Shown here: positions 39,513-46,987 of the stretch, piece after piece
Position numbering within the stretch: position 1 is the first letter of the stretch
Layout: every line of letters starts with the position of its first letter
Source: CAVZZV01 sp963779845
Lineage (GTDB): Bacteria > Bacteroidota > Bacteroidia > Bacteroidales > GCA-2748055
Reading direction: 5' to 3'
Length of the DNA stretch: 64,000 nt
NCBI GenBank assembly: GCA_963779845.1
Contig: CAVZZV010000006.1
Span: 496,001-560,000 of the forward strand
Made by a program: the position numbers and the translations under genes
Notes under the pieces: model-generated
Told to the model about the DNA's origin: nothing
What the model saw: the letters and a program-made list of their open reading frames with translations, nothing else
Database searches by the model: none

Positions 39513-40165
39513 ATGTTACAAAAAACAGAAAAAATTTTAAGGTATTTATATTATATGGATAATAGAATCGAAATATTACTCGGTAGTCAAAATAATAACA
39601 ATAGTATAAATATGATAATTTCAATAAAATTGAATTAATTAATAAGTATCTATGATTATGAATTCGTGTAAATGATGTTGTGAATTCCACTGAAGTTTTT
39701 GATGCCGAAAGAGAAAATAATCAGGTATATAGAATATATGGTCGAATTGAATATCTATCCTTGTTAAATGGGATAAAATCATATTATAAAATTAGAAGAT
39801 TTTTTCAATCCACAATATACTGGAGATTCCAAAACCATTTTTAATTCATTTGATTTTTATTTAGTTGCTCCAACACCATATATTAGTGGAACGACATATA
39901 GTAATATTCCAAATACTAATTATTATAGAAGAACTTTTCAAGTAATAGCAGATAAAAATGATTTTGAATTATATCCCGCAGGTTTTAGTAATAATGTGTA
40001 TGGTGAACAGGAATATGCTTTTAATTTTAAATCAGATTTTGATATTAGTAATTATTATGATAAATTCGGTTTTCCGTTAACCGAATTATTTTTATATGCC
40101 CAATATCGGACATCAGGTAGTGATGAAATGTCAAATACTTATTGGGATGATGCTGGAATAACAAA
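39513..40165 (+). pseudogene. phage structural gene fragment, truncated on the right
   Basis: AT-rich coding remnant. Reading frames in sequence give DNRIEILLGSQNNNNSI, RVNDVVNSTEVFDAEREN, NQVYRIYGRIEYLSLLNGIK, NYYRRTFQVIADKNDFELYP and YYDKFGFPLTELFLYAQYRT, ending at about TYWDDAGITKK. Style matches the gene at 35257. It stops abruptly where arsM sequence begins (about 40160-40195), so the right edge of the phage block is a recombination or assembly junction. Confidence 0.65.
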
Positions 40166-40880
40166 AAAAATAAATTCTTTTATCACCAAATTTTTCCTTG
40201 CCTATTTCAATATTTTTAAATCCTTGTGCTTTAATAATGTCCAGATAATCGTTTTTCTGTAATGCCCCCGAAACACATCCGGCGTACAATTCGGCAGCTT
40301 TCTGTAGTTTTTGTGGTAAGACACCTGTAAGTACTACATCGGAAATGGAGAAATGGCCACCGGGTTTCAACACCCTGTATATTTCTCCAAAAGCCCTTGT
40401 TTTATCCGGCACAAGGTTTAATACACAATTACTTATCACAACATCAAAAGTATTGCCATCCAATGGCATATCTTCAATATCTCCTTTGATAAATTTGATA
40501 TTTACAAACCCGGTTTTTTCAAGATTCTTATTGGCTTTTTCCAGCATGGCATCCGTAAAATCCAGGCCTGTTACTCTACCTTCTTCACCGACCAATGTCC
40601 GGGCAACAAAGCAATCGTTACCGGCACCTGAGCCTAAATCGAGTATATTGTCACCTTTTTTTATACGTGCGTATTGGGTGGGTAATCCACAGCCCAACCC
40701 CAGATCAGCCTCTGCATTGTACCCTTCCAGTTTGGTGTAATCATCACTGAAAATGCTGTAATCCATATTGTCGCAACAACCTGTACTTCCGCAACAGGAA
40801 CTTTTGTTTTGTTCTTTTCTTTGCGTAGCGATTGCACCATATTTATCCTTTACAATAAGTTTTAAATCTTCCGCTTTCAT
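40131..40880 (-). CDS. arsM: arsenite S-adenosylmethionine methyltransferase, C-terminus replaced
   Basis: Methylates As(III) using SAM. The 249-residue ORF carries the Cys-rich N-terminus (KSSCCGSTGCCDN), the second Cys in AEADLGLGCGLPTQYA, SAM motif I ILDLGSGAGNDCFVA, FDVVISNCVLNLVPDKTRA with the third functional Cys, and YAGCVSGALQ. Homologues continue for about 20-40 more residues; here the product ends FFCYSSIIPISI, encoded in the opposite strand of phage sequence, so the true 3' end is lost. The three arsenic-binding Cys are kept, so activity is possible. Confidence 0.85.
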   Translation of the reverse strand: MKAEDLKLIVKDKYGAIATQRKEQNKSSCCGSTGCCDNMDYSIFSDDYTKLEGYNAEADLGLGCGLPTQYARIKKGDNILDLGSGAGNDCFVARTLVGEEGRVTGLDFTDAMLEKANKNLEKTGFVNIKFIKGDIEDMPLDGNTFDVVISNCVLNLVPDKTRAFGEIYRVLKPGGHFSISDVVLTGVLPQKLQKAAELYAGCVSGALQKNDYLDIIKAQGFKNIEIGKEKFGDKRIYFFCYSSIIPISI

Positions 40881-40906
40881 ATTTTATACTTTTATGGGAT
40901 ATATTA

Positions 40907-41107
40907 TTAACAATTATAATCGGTACAATAATCAATAGCTGTGAGAAATCCGCTAAGGCTGCCCTGCTCCTGCTTCCATTTCCCGATAATGTTGGGATGG
41001 ACCTCAAACCTCCTCAAAAGGTCTGCTAGCGACCCGCGCTCCTTGAGCGCCTCGATGGCAACCTGGGCCTTGAAGGCCGCCGGAAATTTTCTTCTTTTCT
41101 GTTTCAT
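40907..41107 (-). pseudogene. IS3-family OrfA fragment
   Basis: 66-residue ORF with an HTH_Tnp_1-type N-terminus (RRKFPAAFKAQVAIEALKER, LRRFEVHPNIIGKWKQEQ). The C-terminus (LTAIDYCTDYNC) is unlike the family and OrfB is missing. Its outer side holds GGTCCTAATTTTGGGGGGT, probably the IS end, abutting the T9SS domain remnant at 41173. Confidence 0.8.
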
Positions 41108-41172
41108 AACTACTGGTTAAAATTAATGTTATTTTTACAACTTAACCAGTGGTCCTAATTTTGGGGGGTATT

Positions 41173-41265
41173 GGCCTGGACCATCTTACCGGAGGACTGT
41201 ACTTCTACCAGGTAGTGAACCTTATTGACGGGAAAATATCCTCTGGTACTTTTATTATAAATTGA
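41173..41265 (+). pseudogene. type IX secretion C-terminal sorting domain remnant
   Basis: The last 30 codons of a T9SS-exported protein: LTGGLYFYQVVNLIDGKISS followed by GTFIIN and a stop. The pattern L-x-x-G-x-Y-x-x-x-V plus terminal G-x-F-I matches type A sorting domains. The rest of the gene has been removed at the IS3-like element boundary. Confidence 0.7.
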
Positions 41266-41283
41266 CAGACAACCGTAATAACT

Positions 41284-41410
41284 TAAACACAAAGGGCAGA
41301 ACGCAAAGTGTGGGATTATTTTTAAACGCAAAGGCGCAAAGGGAAGAACGCAAAGAACGCTTTTAATTCCTTGCGACCCTTGCGTTACCCTTGCGCCCTT
41401 GCGGTTAAAC
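41284..41410. repeat. CGCAAAG-type inverted repeat element
   Basis: TTAAACGCAAAGGCGCAAAG near 41321 and its complement CTTGCGCCCTTGCGGTTAA near 41389 form an imperfect inverted pair, with further AACGCAAAG copies between. Such noncoding elements occur widely between Bacteroidota genes; the origin is unknown. Confidence 0.65.
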
Positions 41411-41566
41411 AGCTATACTGTCCTTCAATTAACCCCATCTGCATTCCGGAAAAATGAAGAGAATAAAAAATTTCCTGCCTTATATTAAATCTTTTCTTGC
41501 AAATAAAATAGGAAATCCTAAACTATAGCTTTTCTCAAATATCAAAAAAATTTGTATTTTTGAATT

Positions 41567-41866
41567 ATGAGCATAATCGAAAAAAATATCGATAAAATAA
41601 GATTCTTATGTAACCAACATAGAGTTGCCAGATTATTTGTGTTCGGTTCTATCCTGACGGATAATTTTAAAAAATCCAGCGACATTGACTTTCTTGTAGA
41701 CTTTTCTGACGTAGATTTATATAATTATGCTGATAATTACTTTGCTTTTAAAAATGCACTTGAAAGTTTATTAAAAAGGCAAATTGATTTACTTGAGGAT
41801 AAAGCCATAAAGAATCCCTATCTCCGTCAGTCTATCGACTCTTCAAAACAATTGGTTTATGAATAA
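41567..41866 (+). CDS. mntA: MntA-type minimal nucleotidyltransferase (orphan antitoxin-like)
   Basis: 99 residues with the exact minimal nucleotidyltransferase motif GS-x10-DxD (Gly27, Ser28, Asp39, Asp41) and a third Asp-bearing strand (QIDLLEDKAI). In HEPN-MNT toxin-antitoxin pairs such proteins adenylylate and silence the HEPN RNase. The HEPN gene normally follows directly, but here the next start gives only MNNDIKNGKP and then runs into a dispersed repeat. It is therefore an orphan or the survivor of a broken pair. Confidence 0.85.
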   Translation: MSIIEKNIDKIRFLCNQHRVARLFVFGSILTDNFKKSSDIDFLVDFSDVDLYNYADNYFAFKNALESLLKRQIDLLEDKAIKNPYLRQSIDSSKQLVYE

Positions 41867-41878
41867 TGACATCAAAAA

Positions 41879-42012
41879 CGGTAAGCCCAATGCCTGCCTC
41901 TTTATTTAAACGAAATTCTTTGCATAAATTTACTTCATCGGAAAACGAACAAAAATCTTAAAAATGTCGGCACAGTGCTTACCGTCGTCCGTTACCGCCA
42001 AGCAGAAAAGAC
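41879..42012. repeat. dispersed repeat, copy A (pair with 46536-46670)
   Basis: About 134 bp, near 80 percent identical by eye to copy B. Shared blocks include CGGTAAGCCC, ATGCCTGC, AAAACGAAATT-like, ATAAATTTACTT, ATCGGAAA and GGACAAAAATCTTAAAAAT-like text. Copy A has perfect inverted ends CGGTAAGC / GCTTACCG. It follows the mntA stop directly and appears to replace the expected HEPN gene. Confidence 0.75.
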
Positions 42013-42018
42013 GACAGT

Positions 42019-42111
42019 GCGGAGATTAATTGCTATAATCTGTGCATATTTTGCGGAGAAAGTTTCATTTGCGGAGAATAAGAAGTATATTTGTCGCATA
42101 AATTGCGGAGA
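42019..42111 (+). promoter_or_regulatory. fic promoter with four GCGGAGA repeats
   Basis: GCGGAGA occurs at 42019, 42053, 42071 and 42105; the last three share the longer form TTGCGGAGAA. They surround TATATTTG at 42086-42093, a TAnnTTTG box, and the last copy touches the fic ATG. Such repeats fit an operator array for a regulator, possibly the winged-helix end of Fic itself. Confidence 0.6.
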
Positions 42112-43248
42112 ATGAAAATCTATATATACGAAAAAGAAAACTGGACTGACTTCACTTGGGACAATAAGAAAGTGATGATAAAACTTGGTGAGGCTAGAAA
42201 TCAACAGGGCAGACTTCTTGGGAAAATGGAATCGCTAGGCTTTGATTTGCAAAATGAAGCGGTCTTAAACACGCTGACTTTAGATGTCATAAAATCATCC
42301 GAAATCGAAGGCGAGTTTTTGGAAATTGAACAAGTACGTTCTTCAATTGCTCGTCGACTAGGAATTGATATAGCCGGAGCGGTAGAATCGGAACGCCACG
42401 TAGACGGAATAGTTGAAATGATGCTTGACGCTACACAAAGATATAATTTGCCTTTGACTAAAGACAGATTGTTTGGTTGGCATGCAGCACTGTTCCCTTC
42501 AGGATGGAGTAATCTTTATAAAATCACAGTTGCCGACTGGAGAAAAGATACCTCTGGGCCTATGCAAGTTGTGTCAGGGGCTATGGGAAAAGAAAAAGTT
42601 CACTATCAAGCTCCAAGTTCAGATAGGATAGAACAAGAAATGAAAAGATTCTTGGACTGGTTTGAAAACGAGCATGAAATAGATTTGGTTCTTAAAGCAG
42701 CTATTGCTCATTTATGGTTCGTGACAATTCATCCATTCGACGATGGAAACGGACGAATTACAAGAGCAATTACAGATATGACATTAGCACGTTCTGATAA
42801 AAGTATTAGGCGGTTCTATAGTATGTCAGCACAAATTAGAGTTGAAAGAAAACAGTATTATGAAAAACTTGAAAAAACACAAAAAGGAAATTCAGATATA
42901 ACAGAATGGATTTTGTGGTTTTTGCAATGTTTAATAAATGCTATTGATTCCACAGATGAAATTTTATCGAAAATACTTCATAAAGCAGAATTTTGGAAAT
43001 TACATTCCACCACAATTCTCAATGACAGGCAGCATAAAATTATAAACAGACTCCTTGATGGATTTGACGGAAAGTTGACAACCTCGAAATGGGCGAAAAT
43101 TAACAAGTGTTCACAAGATACAGCTCTTCGGGATATTCAAGATTTGATAAAGAAAGATATCTTACAAAAAGAGGCAAGCGGTGGACGAAGTACAAATTAT
43201 GAATTGAAAGGAATGCCAGGCGGTAATCGAGTTATCCCGATGGAATAA
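42112..43248 (+). CDS. Fic-family AMP-transferase with N-terminal inhibitory motif and C-terminal wHTH
   Basis: 378 residues from ATG 42112; an upstream in-frame TTG is less likely. Fic enzymes transfer AMP or other nucleotides to protein hydroxyls. The N-terminal DUF4172-like helical part is followed by inhibitory motif SSEIEGE (class II, [S/T]xxxE[G/N]). The core active site HPFDDGNGRITR fits HPFxxGNGRxxR. The last 70 residues form a winged helix (TTSKWAKINKCSQDTALRDI, GGRSTNYEL). All key residues are intact. It stands alone between repeats and ends inside a 31-bp repeat. Confidence 0.93.
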   Translation: MKIYIYEKENWTDFTWDNKKVMIKLGEARNQQGRLLGKMESLGFDLQNEAVLNTLTLDVIKSSEIEGEFLEIEQVRSSIARRLGIDIAGAVESERHVDGIVEMMLDATQRYNLPLTKDRLFGWHAALFPSGWSNLYKITVADWRKDTSGPMQVVSGAMGKEKVHYQAPSSDRIEQEMKRFLDWFENEHEIDLVLKAAIAHLWFVTIHPFDDGNGRITRAITDMTLARSDKSIRRFYSMSAQIRVERKQYYEKLEKTQKGNSDITEWILWFLQCLINAIDSTDEILSKILHKAEFWKLHSTTILNDRQHKIINRLLDGFDGKLTTSKWAKINKCSQDTALRDIQDLIKKDILQKEASGGRSTNYELKGMPGGNRVIPME

Positions 43249-43267
43249 TCGGGACAGGCTATACGGG
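43237..43267. repeat. 31-bp repeat, copy 1 (identical to 56236-56266)
   Basis: Starts CCGATGGAATAATCGGGACA and ends GGCTATACGGG. It includes a small palindrome CCGAT/ATCGG. It overlaps the stop codon of fic and the 3' end of the convergent gene. The identical second copy is 13 kb away, after thsB. Confidence 0.85.
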
Positions 43268-44005
43268 GTTCATTTTCAACCAGGAAATAAATTCTCCAAC
43301 AAGATTATGTATTTCCTGAAAGTTATCTGATTTTATATTTGAGTGATCTTTCAGATATAATTTACGATTAAGCTCAAGCATAATGCTCGAAACTCTGGCA
43401 TCCTTTTGGTAATATTTAACAGGAACAATCGATCCGGAAAAAGGCGCATTGAGTCTGACAGAATATCCTCTTTGAAGAAAAAAATCAACTGCGCCATCCC
43501 TGAGTCTTTCGGGTGTATGATATTCATCTGATCCAATATTAATATCAGGACGGTTGTTACTTTTATCAATTTCTCTCCTCAAAGGAATGTCAGGAAATGA
43601 ATGACAATCAAGAATCAAAGCTTCAGAATTTAGAATTAGTTGTTGATTTACAGCCTGATACAATTTAGAATGATGGAGCCGATAATAGTCATTTAGTATT
43701 TTCTCTCTCAGTTCAAAATTCATCACTCTCATAAGCCTGCCATCGTCAGTTCGCTCATAGAGTACACCCATACCATATTTAGCCATTACTTCCAGAGAAT
43801 CATCTTCAAAACGCTCGAGATCACAAAATATTCTGGAAAAATCTGCCTTAATACATATATCATTCTTCGACTCAAAGAGTTCATCCGTATACCAATCTGT
43901 AAGTTTGAGGACTTCATTTTGTATAATGGAAGGATTCAAAATGTAGCCATCATTAAAAGGTATTCTATCAGATGAATGTGGGACATGAAGTATTAGAGTT
44001 GTCAT
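43259..44005 (-). CDS. N-formylglutamate amidohydrolase-like protein
   Basis: 248 residues. Family motifs are LHVPHSSDRIP at the start, DWYTDELF, and ALILDCHSFPDIPLRREI containing the DxH metal pair, with RDARVSSIMLELNRKLYL-like C-terminal segment. These are zinc peptidase-like amidohydrolases of the HutG/FGase superfamily. No histidine-degradation genes are nearby, so the substrate is uncertain. It converges with fic; the stops are 11 bp apart. Confidence 0.85.
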   Translation of the reverse strand: MTTLILHVPHSSDRIPFNDGYILNPSIIQNEVLKLTDWYTDELFESKNDICIKADFSRIFCDLERFEDDSLEVMAKYGMGVLYERTDDGRLMRVMNFELREKILNDYYRLHHSKLYQAVNQQLILNSEALILDCHSFPDIPLRREIDKSNNRPDINIGSDEYHTPERLRDGAVDFFLQRGYSVRLNAPFSGSIVPVKYYQKDARVSSIMLELNRKLYLKDHSNIKSDNFQEIHNLVGEFISWLKMNPV

Positions 44006-44490
44006 TTCAATATTGATTTTTGAACATGACTTTACCGGAATCTATCCATTTTCAATAACGGTACCAGCAAATTTCTCATATGGCTACATTTCATCTCTTA
44101 CCGATAACAGAAAATCAAATGTATGCTTTAATATATCAATATTTGATACTCCTGTATTAAATATTGAGTAGTTACGCTTTTCGTCATAATACTTCCCGAA
44201 GCTGTTTTTTATGGGGGCGTTGAAGCCTAATATACCCAATCTCAGAATCCTGATATCCTACTGAATAGTGCGTTTGGAGATGGTAATATACCTATCCTGC
44301 GACTTCCCGAAAGAACAAGACAGACAGGAGAAGGGTAAGAGGTCACAATTTATATTAGGCCATTAGGATTCCTCCCCTAAAATTTAGTGAAATTGGTTGT
44401 CCGTTCATTAATATCCTATAGAAGAACGGACAATAATCACCTTAAAAAAATATTCAACTAGTGGAACTGAATTTTTGAAATTTAGGAAAT
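44006..44490. other. intergenic region with a coding remnant and a hairpin
   Basis: On the minus strand about 44,090-44,220 reads FGKYYDEKRNYSIFNTGVSN then IDILKHTFDFLLSVRDEM and a stop, which looks like the C-terminus of a lost protein I cannot name. TTGTCCGTTC at 44397 and GAACGGACAA ending 44433 form a perfect 10-bp stem with a 17-nt loop next to the transposase remnant. Confidence 0.5.
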
Positions 44491-44970
44491 ATGTGGTTAT
44501 TTTTATTTTTAGATACGATCAGATATTTTATTCGTAATATTGTTTATAGTTTTTTGTTATACACGAGCTGTGAAAACAGGCAGAAATGCACCCATAGTAA
44601 AAACGGCAGATATATAGATCGAAGTGAGTATGCCAATATAATGGAAGCCAATGCCAGAAGGATTAATGAAAGTCCTGAATACTACAAGTTACGCCAGCAA
44701 GTCACCGAGCATCCCTTTGGTACCTTAAAACGACAACGGGGGTTCACCTTCACCCTTGTCCGAAGTAAGGAAAAGGTTCCTGGAGAAGTTGGTTTAATGT
44801 TTATCGGATACAACTTAAGCCGTTGTGTTTCAATACTTGGAGCAGTGAATCTTATTAAAGCATTGAAGGACATATGCTTGCCAGCTATAATGCATCAAAA
44901 ACGACTTATTTTAAGCGCATATTTTGATTTTAAATTTCCCGGACTAAAATTCATTTTCGAATTATGCTAA
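44491..44970 (+). pseudogene. IS1182-like transposase C-terminal fragment
   Basis: From about codon 25 the product matches the C-terminus of IS1182/DDE_Tnp_1_6 transposases: the zinc-like CENRQKCTHSKNGR, then ANARRINESPEYYKLRQQV, EHPFGTLKRQRGFTF with the final catalytic Glu region, and LMFIGYNLSRCVSILG. The N-terminal two thirds is missing and the first 24 residues are unrelated. Confidence 0.85.
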
Positions 44971-45063
44971 AAAAAATAATGGCTGTATGCTGCTGTATTA
45001 AACTTTAAAAGGTTAAATTTAATTTTAAAATGAGTTTTTACACAGACTCCCGTTGGGCATAAT

Positions 45064-45816
45064 ATGAATAAAATGAAAAAAACATTAACATCAATTCTTT
45101 TAACTACAGCTTTATTTTTCTTTTGTAGCGAATCTTTAAATGCACAGAAACTAATGGTAGTTAAAGACAATGTAGTATATCTAATGAATTTTAATTATAC
45201 ATTCACTAGCTCCACTGGTTCGGACGGCATCAAAATCTCCTATCCAAATTCTGGCTGGACTACGAGCACCGGAAGTGATGGACGGAAAATTGCCTATCCA
45301 TATTCAGGATGGACAACAAGCTCCGGAAGTGATGGACGGAAAATTGCCTATCCATATTCAGGATGGACAACAAGCTCCGGAAGTGACGGACGGAAAATTG
45401 CCTATCCAAATTCAGGATGGACTACAAGCTCTGGACGTGATGGACGGAAAATTGCCTATCCATATTCAGGATGGACAACAAGTTCTGGAAGTGACGGACG
45501 AAAAATTGCCTATCCTTATTCAGGATGGACAACAAGCTCTGGACGTGATGGACGAAAAATCTCTTATCCTTATTCAGGATGGACAACAAGCACCGGAAGT
45601 GATGGACGAAAAATTGCCTATCCATATAGTTGGTCTACTAGTTCAACAAATAGTAGAAAATATGCGGAAATTATGGAAGTTGATGGTGGCATAGCAATTG
45701 TATATCAAAGGTCAGAAACGGCTGCAAAAATTAAAGAAATCTTTGAAGACTTTGATATGGATACAGCATATGATTACGCTCTTTATCTGTTGATTAATAA
45801 AAATTTTGATGACTAA
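45064..45816 (+). CDS. secreted protein of 18-residue tandem repeats
   Basis: 250 residues. A signal peptide (TSILLTTALFFFCSESLNA) is cut near QKLMV. Residues about 45-188 are eight 18-residue repeats with consensus SGWTTSSGSDGRKIAYPY: the first is divergent, the next seven almost identical, varying only at S/T, S/R, A/S and Y/N. A non-repeat C-terminal domain of about 60 residues follows (EIMEVDGGIAIVYQRSETAA). No family recognised. The regular Gly-Trp and Tyr-Pro spacing suggests a beta-solenoid or ligand-binding array. It overlaps the next gene by 8 bp, so the two are co-translated. Confidence 0.75.
   Translation: MNKMKKTLTSILLTTALFFFCSESLNAQKLMVVKDNVVYLMNFNYTFTSSTGSDGIKISYPNSGWTTSTGSDGRKIAYPYSGWTTSSGSDGRKIAYPYSGWTTSSGSDGRKIAYPNSGWTTSSGRDGRKIAYPYSGWTTSSGSDGRKIAYPYSGWTTSSGRDGRKISYPYSGWTTSTGSDGRKIAYPYSWSTSSTNSRKYAEIMEVDGGIAIVYQRSETAAKIKEIFEDFDMDTAYDYALYLLINKNFDD
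45196..45627 (+). repeat. 54-bp tandem repeat array within the secreted protein gene
   Basis: Eight 54-bp units in register; units 2 to 8 span 45250-45627. DNA identity between units is very high even at third codon positions, pointing to recent expansion or gene conversion. Confidence 0.9.
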
Positions 45817-46516
45817 AAACATCATGACTAAATTAGCACTATATATAGACATCGAAGGTTTCGGCAGAAAATATGAAAATGGAGGAAAGAAATCCTTTAT
45901 AGACTTGACAAACGATTTATATTCATTAGGACGAAATCTTTTATGCCATCATTCAATATTTCAGTTTGGAGGAGATGGCTTTCTTATTAAAGAAAATTTA
46001 ATTTATCAAAATATCATTTCTCAATTTATTGATTTATCAGCAGCATTACTTCAGATGATTACAATTAGAGGTGGTGCAGGACGAGTGCAAATTTCATATG
46101 GATACATGGCTGATATTTCAGGTTTATATTCAGATGAAATTCAGAAGGAACTACAAGCCAATCATCAAAATATTTTAGGAGGCAGTAAATTTAATGTAAT
46201 GTTTATAAATCAAGTAATTGGGACATCAATAATAAATTGCTATAAACTTAAAGGACCAAAAGGACCTTTGCTTTTAATTGATAAGGATTTAGAGGAAAAA
46301 ATGAAAAATGAAAAAGTACCTTATGAAACTATTCATTCTTGTAAGTTTAAAGTTCTAAGTGTAAACTGGCTTAAACACAGAAATGAAAACACAGAGCTTA
46401 TTTTAAAACATCTAAACCTTAACAGTGATAATATTGAAAAAGCATTGCAAACTTATATCGAAAACAACGCCTTAAAGCAAGAATGGAAAAGAAATGCTTT
46501 GAAATTGATGGAATAA
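45809..46516 (+). CDS. divergent class III nucleotide cyclase-like protein
   Basis: 235 residues from ATG 45809. I read it as a stand-alone cyclase-like palm domain: LALYIDIEGFGRKYENG holds a possible first metal Asp (14), IFQFGGDGFLIKE the second (56), GRVQISYGYM matches the later RxxIGIHxG position, and GTSIINCYKLKGP the GxxVNxAxRL position. The match is by pattern and spacing, not identity; a degenerate or non-cyclase palm protein is possible. It is translationally coupled to the repeat protein. A membrane protein lies 470 bp downstream. Confidence 0.5.
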   Translation: MTKNIMTKLALYIDIEGFGRKYENGGKKSFIDLTNDLYSLGRNLLCHHSIFQFGGDGFLIKENLIYQNIISQFIDLSAALLQMITIRGGAGRVQISYGYMADISGLYSDEIQKELQANHQNILGGSKFNVMFINQVIGTSIINCYKLKGPKGPLLLIDKDLEEKMKNEKVPYETIHSCKFKVLSVNWLKHRNENTELILKHLNLNSDNIEKALQTYIENNALKQEWKRNALKLME

Positions 46517-46535
46517 GCATACTATGCCCAACGCA

Positions 46536-46670
46536 CGGTAAGCCCCATGCCTGCTTCTTTCTCAAAACGAAATTATTTGTATAAATTTACTTTATCGGAA
46601 ACCGGACAAAAATCTTAAAAATACCGGCACAGAGTTTCCCGTAATCGTTTCCTGCAAGGCTGAAAAGACA
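46536..46670. repeat. dispersed repeat, copy B (pair with 41879-42012)
   Basis: About 135 bp matching copy A along its length. It starts 20 bp after the stop of the cyclase-like gene, as copy A starts 13 bp after the mntA stop. The inverted ends are weaker here than in copy A. Confidence 0.75.
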
Positions 46671-46802
46671 GAAATGACAAGAATAGAATTTTTGCCAAAA
46701 GAAAAAATATGCCGACACACATTGCACACATTTGGAATTCGCACGAGCCACCGCTCAGACCAAAAATTACAAAAGAGCCACTAAGGCGTGTCAACGATCT
46801 AG

Positions 46803-46880
46803 GATGCGATAATGGACAGATTGGCAGGAAATGTTCATCGCTTTGATCTTAAAGGAACTTCACTAAGAAAGAAAAAATAA
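46803..46880 (+). pseudogene. IstB C-terminal remnant (IS21 family)
   Basis: Reads DAIMDRLAGNVHRFDLKGTS LRKKK-stop, matching the last residues of IstB helper ATPases (compare the copy ending at 50999). Nothing upstream is recognisable as IstB. Downstream text around 46920-46970 (CACACATTCC, CCGGAATGGGTGTACAC) may be the old IS end. Confidence 0.7.
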
Positions 46881-46987
46881 ACTATATTTACATCACAAGT
46901 CAATCCCAAAATGAATTGCACACATTCCTCCGGAATGGGTGTACACTTTGCCCGGAATACTCACAATGAACTTTAAGTGCTATTATT

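Noticed and set aside
41879..46670. Integron attC sites at the cassette-like repeats
   Set aside because: The inverted ends exist in copy A but no RYYYAAC/GTRRRY core pair is present, copy B lacks good arms, and no integron integrase is seen.
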